From Syntrophomonas sp. UBA5432 (GTDB lineage: Bacteria > Bacillota > Syntrophomonadia > Syntrophomonadales > Syntrophomonadaceae), in contig DIRQ01000055.1 in NCBI GenBank assembly GCA_002424365.1, positions 1 through 10,019 of the forward strand: a DNA stretch of 10,019 bases. Reading direction: 5' to 3'. The notes beneath the pieces are model-generated. The model was given only the letters and a program-made list of their open reading frames with translations. It was not told the DNA's origin and did no database searches. The position numbers and the translations under genes are program-made. This document shows, piece by piece, positions 5,653 through 10,019 of this stretch. Positions within the stretch are counted from its first letter, which is position 1; each line of letters begins with the position of its first letter.

Positions 5653-7317
5653 TTATAGAGTGCGAATATTGTATTTATTTATTTTTCGGTATAGTACCGA
5701 ACGATGAATATTCAGAGCCTGAGCTGTCCTGGTTTTATTTCCGCCGAAGGTTTTAAGGGTTGCAATGATAAGTTCTTTTTCCCGTTGTTCTAGCAGGGTT
5801 TCTAGTGTCCCATCGGAATTAGATATTCTTGATTCTGAAATGTTGCCGGACTTAACATGCTGGGGAATATGCTCCAGGGTAATGGTATTTCCCTCACAAA
5901 AATTTATGGCTCGCTCCAGTGTGTTTTCCAGCTCCCGAATATTTCCGGGCCAGTCATAGTGGTAAAAGCACTCGATTACTTCATTGCTAATCTTACTAAC
6001 CCTGGTTCCCAATTCCTGGTTGATGCGATGTAATAAGGCAGTACTAATAAGAGGAATATCATCTATTCTCAACCGCAAAGGGGGCAGGTTAAGGATTATT
6101 ACATTTAAGCGATAAAATAAATCTTCACGAAATTTGTTCTCGGATACTAGTTTATGTAAGTCCTGATTGGTAGCAGCAATTACTCGTACATTTACCCTGG
6201 TGGTATGTACACTTCCCACCCGTTCCACTTCTTTTTCTTGCAGTACCCTTAACAGCTTTGCCTGCATAGAAAGAGACATATCACCGATCTCGTCCAAGAA
6301 AATGGTACCGTGGTTAGCCAGCTCGAACTTTCCTGGTTTTCCCTCTTTACGAGCCCCGGTAAAAGCCCCTTCAGAATAACCGAAAAGCTCTGATTCCAAA
6401 AGGGTCTCGGGTACTGCGGCACAGTTTACTTTTATAAATGGTCCTTTACGCCGGGGGCTGATATTGTGTATAGCATGGGCGAATATTTCTTTACCGGTCC
6501 CACTTTCTCCAGTTATTAAAACCGTTGAAATAGTACGGGCAGCTTTGGTAGCAAGCTCTTTTTGCACCATCAGTTCCTTATTTGATCCTATAATGTTATC
6601 CAAATAGTAATGAGCGGTTCCGTTCTTATACTGCTCAACCATTTGTCCCCAGGTTCGTTCCTGGCGGTAGGCTGGAATACCTTTGACAATTATGCCCACA
6701 GACTGGTTATAACGTATCACCGGTAGGAAAACTAGTTCAAATAACTTCCCCCGAAGCTTTATTATTTCACCAGCTATTGGTTTTGCTTTGCTCATAGAAT
6801 CCTGCAAGCTTGTACGAGGAATAAGCGAAACTAGCTCATCATAGAGCTCGTTTTTAGAGTTACACTTAAAAAACCGAAAACATACATCATTGGCATAAAT
6901 TAAGCGCAGGTTATCATTAAATACCGCAATTCCTTCATAAGGTGTTTGCAATAGAGAATTTAACTGGTTCTCCTCCATACTATAAGTACTGTGAAGTATG
7001 GCATAAACGGCAAGTTTCCCTGGGGTTAACTCCAATACACCTTTAACGATAACTACTTCGTCTCCATTTATAAACTTTTTATCTTTAACCAGTTGCTGCT
7101 GGTTATTAATCATTACTTCTAGATTAAGGCTGGGTTTGAGGGTATCTACATGCTGACCAATAATATCTTCTGCATCAATGTTGTAGATTTTTTCTGCGTG
7201 TTCATTGAAGAATATAACTTGTAAAGAAGTGTCGGTAATTATAATGCCCTCATTTATATTTTGGAGAATGGGATAAAGAAGAAATTCCTTTGAGTGGAGT
7301 TCCAGATTTAAGGCCAA
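5653..7317 (-). CDS. Sigma-54-dependent transcriptional activator, PAS-PAS-AAA+-HTH
   Basis: This 554-residue enhancer-binding protein uses ATP to remodel sigma-54 RNA polymerase. Two PAS-like sensor domains lie at about 12-110 (NINEGIIITDTSLQVIFFNE) and 118-215 (TPYEGIAVFNDNLRLIYAN). The AAA+ domain spans about 241-470, with Walker A GESGTGKE (270-277), the sigma-54 contact loop GAFTGA (317-322), Walker B LDEIGD (341-346) and FYRLNV near 401-406. A Fis-type helix-turn-helix closes the protein (about 515-550, GGNKTRTAQALNIHRSVLYR). No receiver domain or membrane segment is seen, so it probably senses a cytoplasmic signal. The start is TTG at 7317, the only in-frame start after the upstream stop; GAGAGGTG lies 8 nt before it. 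The gene points towards hbd-crt, 332 nt downstream, and that operon carries a sigma-54 promoter, so it is the likely target. No terminator was found after the gene. Confidence 0.93.
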   Translation of the reverse strand: MALNLELHSKEFLLYPILQNINEGIIITDTSLQVIFFNEHAEKIYNIDAEDIIGQHVDTLKPSLNLEVMINNQQQLVKDKKFINGDEVVIVKGVLELTPGKLAVYAILHSTYSMEENQLNSLLQTPYEGIAVFNDNLRLIYANDVCFRFFKCNSKNELYDELVSLIPRTSLQDSMSKAKPIAGEIIKLRGKLFELVFLPVIRYNQSVGIIVKGIPAYRQERTWGQMVEQYKNGTAHYYLDNIIGSNKELMVQKELATKAARTISTVLITGESGTGKEIFAHAIHNISPRRKGPFIKVNCAAVPETLLESELFGYSEGAFTGARKEGKPGKFELANHGTIFLDEIGDMSLSMQAKLLRVLQEKEVERVGSVHTTRVNVRVIAATNQDLHKLVSENKFREDLFYRLNVIILNLPPLRLRIDDIPLISTALLHRINQELGTRVSKISNEVIECFYHYDWPGNIRELENTLERAINFCEGNTITLEHIPQHVKSGNISESRISNSDGTLETLLEQREKELIIATLKTFGGNKTRTAQALNIHRSVLYRKINKYNIRTL

Positions 7318-7340
7318 ATTCCATTCACCTCTCCCCTTCT

Positions 7341-7346
7341 ATCTTA
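7341..7346 (-). promoter_or_regulatory. Possible extended -10 promoter of the activator gene
   Basis: TGTTAAGAT on the - strand has a TGn extension before a TAAGAT -10 hexamer, but no good -35. It would start transcription near 7334, giving a leader of about 17 nt, just enough to keep the ribosome binding site. This is a weak call. Confidence 0.3.
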
Positions 7347-7404
7347 ACATAAACTTAGCTACACAAAACAATTATATTCAGAAGAGGGCTGTAATAGTAG
7401 TTTT

Positions 7405-7446
7405 GTATAAAAAAAGAAAGAGTTCAAACTCTTTCTTTTTTTATAC
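7405..7446 (-). terminator. Intrinsic terminator, perfect 20-bp AT-rich palindrome
   Basis: Two exactly complementary 20-nt arms (7405-7424 and 7427-7446) flank a 2-nt centre. The arms contain GAAAGAGTT/AACTCTTTC and long A and T runs. It begins 5 nt after the stop codon of the - strand gene at 7452, and the second arm supplies the U-tract. The symmetry would let it work in both directions. The remaining bases up to 7317 show only the possible promoter of the activator gene. Confidence 0.85.
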
Positions 7447-7451
7447 ATAAA

Positions 7452-7934
7452 TTAGCCGTTTGCCATTTTAGCTGCCCGTTGGTAGGTAAGTTCATTAATA
7501 ATAGCGTTTAAGGTAAGTGAGTCCAAGCTCCCGGTAGAGGGTAGTGATTTTTCCATCTGAAAGTTGCGAATAAATGTACTGTAATCGCCATCATCATTAG
7601 CAGCAGCACCCAGACTAATCAACATATCAATTACCTGTTGTTTTTCCTCTCTGCTTAAAATCAGGTGTCCTTGATCCATTGAAGGTGTTGCTACATCATT
7701 ATTAGTATGATAGTTATCTTTATCCTCGGGATTAACACCTATATTTTTGACACTATCACTTTGATCATTCGAGTTCTGGGATATAGCTTGCTGCTGACTA
7801 AGTTCTATCTGGCTTAAATCTTCCTGGGCATGTTTCTTAATATAGTCAAAATTACTTATAAAGCCAATAGTTGCTCCGGTAACAACTGCAGCGGCTAATA
7901 CCAAAACAAGAAAGAAGAGATATTCTTTTTTCAT
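7452..7934 (-). CDS. Membrane-anchored protein with peptidoglycan-binding-like C-terminus
   Basis: The 160-residue protein starts MKKEYLFF and has one hydrophobic segment (about 5-27), either a signal anchor or an uncleaved signal peptide, with the rest outside the membrane. Residues about 35-88 are a low-complexity linker rich in Gln, Asn, Ser and Asp. The C-terminal region (about 88-155) resembles the peptidoglycan-binding-1 fold: a helix REEKQQVIDML, then FIRNFQMEKSLPSTGSLDSLTLNAII, which follows the family pattern FQ...LP.TG.LD..T. No catalytic domain is present, so a wall-binding or structural role is inferred. The ATG at 7934 is chosen over the in-frame start at 7985 because of a strong ribosome binding site and because the promoter at 7967-7995 would overlap the longer version. 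It is a single-gene transcription unit with its own terminator. The domain call is by pattern only. Confidence 0.75.
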   Translation of the reverse strand: MKKEYLFFLVLVLAAAVVTGATIGFISNFDYIKKHAQEDLSQIELSQQQAISQNSNDQSDSVKNIGVNPEDKDNYHTNNDVATPSMDQGHLILSREEKQQVIDMLISLGAAANDDGDYSTFIRNFQMEKSLPSTGSLDSLTLNAIINELTYQRAAKMANG

Positions 7935-7942
7935 AAAATTAT

Positions 7943-7950
7943 CCCTCCTT
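7943..7950 (-). promoter_or_regulatory. Ribosome binding site fixing the start at 7934
   Basis: AAGGAGGG on the - strand ends 8 nt before ATG 7934. The alternative start at 7985 has no comparable site. Confidence 0.8.
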
Positions 7951-7966
7951 AGATTAATTTGCCTTA

Positions 7967-7995
7967 ATTCTAAAATATTAAACATATTTAAGCAA
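7967..7995 (-). promoter_or_regulatory. Sigma-A promoter of the wall-binding-like gene
   Basis: On the - strand TTGCTT (7995-7990) and TAGAAT (7972-7967) are separated by 17 nt. The start site would be near 7960, leaving a leader of about 25 nt that includes the ribosome binding site. Confidence 0.6.
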
Positions 7996-8131
7996 GTAGA
8001 GTTTCTTACTATATGAGTACCTGCATAGTACTAGCTTAATATTCAAGAAGTTTTTTAGATAGTTGAACAAGACAGGGGGCCACTGTTCTTGGGGAGAAAA
8101 AACACAGTTAAGTAGGTATCAGTTAAAAAAC
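7996..8131. other. Intergenic stretch without a recognised gene
   Basis: Only weak dyads are seen: AGTAC/GTACT at 8016-8032 and an imperfect CAAGACAG/CTGTTCTTG at 8068-8091. No coding region with a ribosome binding site was found. A + strand frame running from here through the tRNA is an antisense artefact. Confidence 0.5.
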
Positions 8132-8155
8132 AAAAGAGGGCTACAACCCTCTTTT
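8132..8155. terminator. Intrinsic terminator of the tRNA-Leu transcript
   Basis: AAAAGAGGG (8132-8140) and CCCTCTTTT (8147-8155) pair around a 6-nt loop. Reading on the - strand, the hairpin begins 7 nt after the tRNA CCA end and is followed by a T-rich run. The arms also carry T residues on the + strand, so it may be bidirectional. Confidence 0.8.
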
Positions 8156-8162
8156 TTTCCTA

Positions 8163-8247
8163 TGGTGCCAAAGGTGGGACTCGAACCCACACGCCTCACG
8201 GCACACGATTTTGAGTCGCGCTCGTCTGCCAATTCCGACACTCTGGC
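8163..8247 (-). tRNA. tRNA-Leu, anticodon CAA
   Basis: The 85-nt - strand sequence folds as a class II tRNA. The acceptor stem is GCCAGAG/CTTTGGC with one G-U pair. The anticodon stem-loop is CGCGA-CTCAAAA-TCGTG, giving anticodon CAA, which reads UUG. There is a variable arm around TGCCGTGAGGCG, and the T arm is GTGGG-TTCGAGT-CCCAC. The 3' CCA is encoded. The long variable arm and the sequence itself match leucine tRNA. It has its own promoter and terminator and no tRNA neighbours in the window. Confidence 0.97.
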
Positions 8248-8265
8248 TTATTCAATGCATAGTAA

Positions 8266-8294
8266 ATTATAGCGACCAGGGTAATGCTTGTCAA
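8266..8294 (-). promoter_or_regulatory. Consensus sigma-A promoter of tRNA-Leu
   Basis: The - strand has a perfect TTGACA (8294-8289), a 17-nt spacer and a perfect TATAAT (8271-8266). The start would be near 8259, about 11 nt before the mature tRNA 5' end. Confidence 0.9.
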
Positions 8295-8328
8295 GCTTAC
8301 GTCCACCTAAGGAATTTCTAAAGAAAAG

Positions 8329-8356
8329 AAAAACCCCAGCTGTTGCCGGGGTTTTT
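8329..8356 (-). terminator. Intrinsic terminator of the SDR dehydrogenase gene
   Basis: AAAAACCCC (8329-8337) and GGGGTTTTT (8348-8356) form a strong stem 15 nt after the stop codon of the - strand gene. A T-rich run (TTTTTCTTTTCTTT) follows on that strand. Confidence 0.87.
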
Positions 8357-8371
8357 GAAATAATATATTTC

Positions 8372-9139
8372 TTATTTGGGACCCATGCGGATGGCACCAT
8401 CCAGGCGGATAGCCTGAGCGTTGAGGTACGGATTCTCTATAATGGCGCAGCATAGCTGTGCAAATTCGGGCGGCTCTCCCATACGTTTGGGGAAAGGTAC
8501 CTGAGCACCCAGAGAATCACGGGCAGCCTGTGGTAGAAGTTGCATCATTGGGGTATTAAAGATACCCGGGGCGATGGTGTTAACCCGGATGCCGTCACGG
8601 GAAAGGTCACGGGCGATAGGCAGAGTCATGGCTACAACGCCACCCTTGGAGGCGGAGTAGGCAGCCTGTCCCATCTGTCCGTCAAATGCAGCTACAGATG
8701 CTACGTTAATGATAGCGCCTTTTTCACCGTTAGCATTAGGTTCGTTCTTGGATATCTGCCAGGCAGCCAGTCTCATCATGTCAAAGCCACCTACCAGGTT
8801 AATATCAATAACCATCTTGAACCAGTCGAGGTTAGTGGGACCATCTTTGCCGATAATCTTGGAAGCACTGCCTATGCCGGCGGCATTAATCAGCACATCC
8901 AGTCTGCCAAACTTGTCTACAGCAGCCTTAACTACAGCTTCATTTTCTGGAGTAGAGGTGACATTGCATTTTACAAATATAGCTTTGTCACCAAACGTTG
9001 CAGCAAACTCTTTACCCTTCTCTTCATTCAAATCGGCAATAACGACCTTGGCGCCTTTGTCTACCAGCATTTCGACTGCTGCTGCGCCAAGTCCGGATGC
9101 TCCACCCGTTACTATTGCAACCAGACCATTGATATCCAT
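8372..9139 (-). CDS. 3-hydroxyacyl-CoA dehydrogenase, SDR family (HSD10-like)
   Basis: This 255-residue short-chain dehydrogenase/reductase is strikingly like human HSD17B10, the type II 3-hydroxyacyl-CoA dehydrogenase, which oxidises short and 2-methyl-branched 3-hydroxyacyl-CoAs with NAD. Shared stretches include LVAIVTGGASGLG, SVAAFDGQMGQAAYSASKGG, MTLPIARDLS, GIRVNTIAPG, QVPFPKRMG and AIRLDGAIRMGP. Visible SDR elements are the cofactor loop TGGASGLG (11-18), Asp36 after beta-2 (favouring NAD over NADP), NAAG (85-88), N114, catalytic S148, Y161 and K165. AAGGGGG lies 7 nt before the ATG. It stands alone, with its own promoter and terminator. It is a second hydroxyacyl-CoA dehydrogenase, of a fold unrelated to Hbd, in the same window. 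Substrate preference is inferred from the family resemblance. Confidence 0.92.
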   Translation of the reverse strand: MDINGLVAIVTGGASGLGAAAVEMLVDKGAKVVIADLNEEKGKEFAATFGDKAIFVKCNVTSTPENEAVVKAAVDKFGRLDVLINAAGIGSASKIIGKDGPTNLDWFKMVIDINLVGGFDMMRLAAWQISKNEPNANGEKGAIINVASVAAFDGQMGQAAYSASKGGVVAMTLPIARDLSRDGIRVNTIAPGIFNTPMMQLLPQAARDSLGAQVPFPKRMGEPPEFAQLCCAIIENPYLNAQAIRLDGAIRMGPK

Positions 9140-9180
9140 TACAATTCCCCCTTAATTGTATTAATTATATAACTAGGTAA

Positions 9181-9189
9181 ATTATAACA
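9181..9189 (-). promoter_or_regulatory. Extended -10 promoter of the SDR gene
   Basis: TGTTATAAT on the - strand is a perfect TATAAT with the TGn extension. No good -35 is present, as is common for extended -10 promoters. The start near 9174 gives a leader of about 35 nt. Confidence 0.55.
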
Positions 9190-9376
9190 GATTTGTTAAG
9201 GAACTAAAATCCCTTTTTTATAATTATTTCATTTTATTAAGTTTATTGTATGACGAAAACTACAAATACACACCTCAAATAACCATGATTACCGTATAAT
9301 AGAGTATATGTTATAACAAGGTACCAACGGCTAAAAGGAATTTATGTAAATGTGTTGAAACTTTGTAGTATAGTAA
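9190..9376. other. Divergent AT-rich intergenic stretch
   Basis: No gene is seen. A TGAAACTTT block at 9356-9364 resembles the -35 of ECF (SigW-type) promoters, but no CGTA-like -10 follows at the right spacing. A lone TATAAT at 9295-9300 has no matching -35. Confidence 0.5.
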
Positions 9377-9404
9377 TTGAGAATAAAAAAACTTTACTTA
9401 TAAT
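9377..9404 (+). promoter_or_regulatory. Sigma-A promoter of the ECF sigma factor gene
   Basis: TTGAGA (9377-9382) and a perfect TATAAT (9399-9404) are separated by 16 nt. A start near 9411 gives a leader of about 88 nt before the ATG at 9499. Confidence 0.6.
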
Positions 9405-9449
9405 GAAGTAGTGTAAATGATAATAAATCAGCATAATTAATAGTGATCC

Positions 9450-9483
9450 AACAAGGTAATTAATTTACCCCGTTATTTTTTAT
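9450..9483 (+). promoter_or_regulatory. Terminator-like hairpin in the leader of the sigma factor gene
   Basis: GGTAA (9455-9459) and TTACC (9465-9469) pair, extended by AAC/GTT across an AA/CC internal loop, then ATTTTTTATT follows. The hairpin lies between the promoter at 9377-9404 and the ribosome binding site at 9485-9491. Since no + strand gene lies upstream, it may be a leader attenuator rather than the end of another transcript. The stem is weak. Confidence 0.4.
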
Positions 9484-9498
9484 TAAGGGAGCAGTTTA

Positions 9499-10019
9499 AT
9501 GCATTCAGAGGAATACCTGGTTAAGCAAAGTATACAGGGTGATACCCGTGCTTTTGAAGAATTGGTGTCACACTATCACAACAAAATATATGCTCTGGCT
9601 TATCGCTATATGGGTAATGAAGAAGACGCTTATGATATGGCACAGGAAGCTTTTTTAAAGGCCTTTCGTTCCCTACACACCTTCAAAGGAAATTCCAGTT
9701 TCAGTACCTGGCTTTATCGAGTTACCACCAATGTGTGTCTGGATGAATTGCGACGGAGAAAGCGAAGAATTGTACCCTTATCCCTTGATGAACCCCTGGC
9801 TTCACAAGAAGGGGATGAGGTGGAAAAAGAAATCGCGGACAGTTCACCGGGCGTAGACATAATATATGAACAAAAAGAATTCTCCCAATACATACAACAA
9901 TTACTAAATGAAATGAAACCTGAACATAAAACAGCAATAGTTCTGCGCGATGTTATTGGTTTTAGCTACGAAGAGATTGCTGAAGTTATGAATTGTTCAA
10001 TGGGAACGGTAAAATCAAG
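9499..10019 (+). CDS. ECF-type RNA polymerase sigma factor, 3' end outside window
   Basis: About 173 residues are visible before the window ends, against roughly 187 for SigW-like factors, so only the tail is missing. Region 2 spans about 20-90: the GNEEDAYDMAQEAFLKAFRSL helix and FSTWLYRVTTNVCLDELRRRKRR, which cover core binding, -10 melting and recognition. An acidic linker follows (about 95-125). Region 4 begins near 130 with LLNEMKPEHKTAIVLRDVIGFSYEEIAEVMNCSMGTVKS, the helix-turn-helix that reads the -35. AAGGGAG at 9485-9491 precedes the ATG by 7 nt. It resembles SigW/RpoE factors that answer envelope stress and are usually paired with a downstream membrane anti-sigma factor, which would lie just past the window. 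The stimulus and regulon are unknown. Confidence 0.93.
   Translation, partial: MHSEEYLVKQSIQGDTRAFEELVSHYHNKIYALAYRYMGNEEDAYDMAQEAFLKAFRSLHTFKGNSSFSTWLYRVTTNVCLDELRRRKRRIVPLSLDEPLASQEGDEVEKEIADSSPGVDIIYEQKEFSQYIQQLLNEMKPEHKTAIVLRDVIGFSYEEIAEVMNCSMGTVKS

Noticed and set aside
8063..8272. Open frame of 69 codons on the + strand reading VPKVGLEPTRLTAHDFESRSS
   Set aside because: It is the antisense translation of tRNA-Leu, a well-known spurious ORF, and has no convincing ribosome binding site.
8540..9172. Long open frames on the + strand (210 and 148 codons) opposite the SDR gene
   Set aside because: They are shadows of a gene with full SDR motifs, promoter, ribosome binding site and terminator on the other strand. 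Their translations look like no known protein.
9356..9381. TGAAACTTT as an autoregulatory ECF promoter for the sigma factor
   Set aside because: No CGTA-like -10 is present 16-17 nt downstream; the sigma-A promoter at 9377-9404 explains the gene better.

Overview
The window looks like a chromosomal segment of an anaerobic, low-GC Gram-positive bacterium of the class Clostridia. The gene set suggests a syntrophic fatty-acid oxidiser such as Syntrophomonas. This rests on the Bacillus/Clostridia-type TRAP protein, the long Firmicute-type pyruvate kinase, strong AAGGGGG/GGAGG ribosome binding sites, and several separate beta-oxidation genes. The genus is an inference and was not checked by any search.

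Left part, + strand (1-3310): a small TRAP gene (mtrB), then pfkA and pyk. mtrB and pfkA are 13 nt apart and must be cotranscribed. pyk follows after a gap of about 280 nt that holds a repeat and an inverted repeat. Both pfkA and pyk are followed, within a few bases of the stop, by copies of the same degenerate ~80-bp repeat. The PFK carries unusual substitutions in its nucleotide/Mg region, and the pyruvate kinase has Asn in place of the conserved His of its C-terminal PEP-utiliser-like domain. A hairpin terminator at 3432-3462 separates this block from the converging genes.

Middle part, - strand (3607-7317): in transcription order, a PAS-PAS-AAA+-Fis sigma-54 activator, then hbd (3-hydroxybutyryl-CoA dehydrogenase), then crt (enoyl-CoA hydratase). 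A near-consensus -24/-12 sigma-54 promoter lies 130 nt upstream of hbd, and a cluster of TGTCG half-sites lies about 100 nt further upstream. The simplest reading is a self-contained regulatory unit in which the activator switches on the hbd-crt beta-oxidation operon through sigma-54. The sensor input is unknown.

Right part: on the - strand there are a membrane-anchored protein with a peptidoglycan-binding-like C-terminus, a tRNA-Leu(CAA) with a perfect housekeeping promoter, and an SDR-family 3-hydroxyacyl-CoA dehydrogenase resembling human HSD10. Each looks like a separate transcription unit, with its own promoter and terminator. On the + strand an ECF sigma factor gene begins at 9499 and runs off the window. 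It has its own promoter and an attenuator-like hairpin in its leader.

No transposase, CRISPR array or phage gene was seen. The most interesting points are the sigma-54 circuit for beta-oxidation, the deviant PFK, and TRAP sitting in a glycolytic operon.
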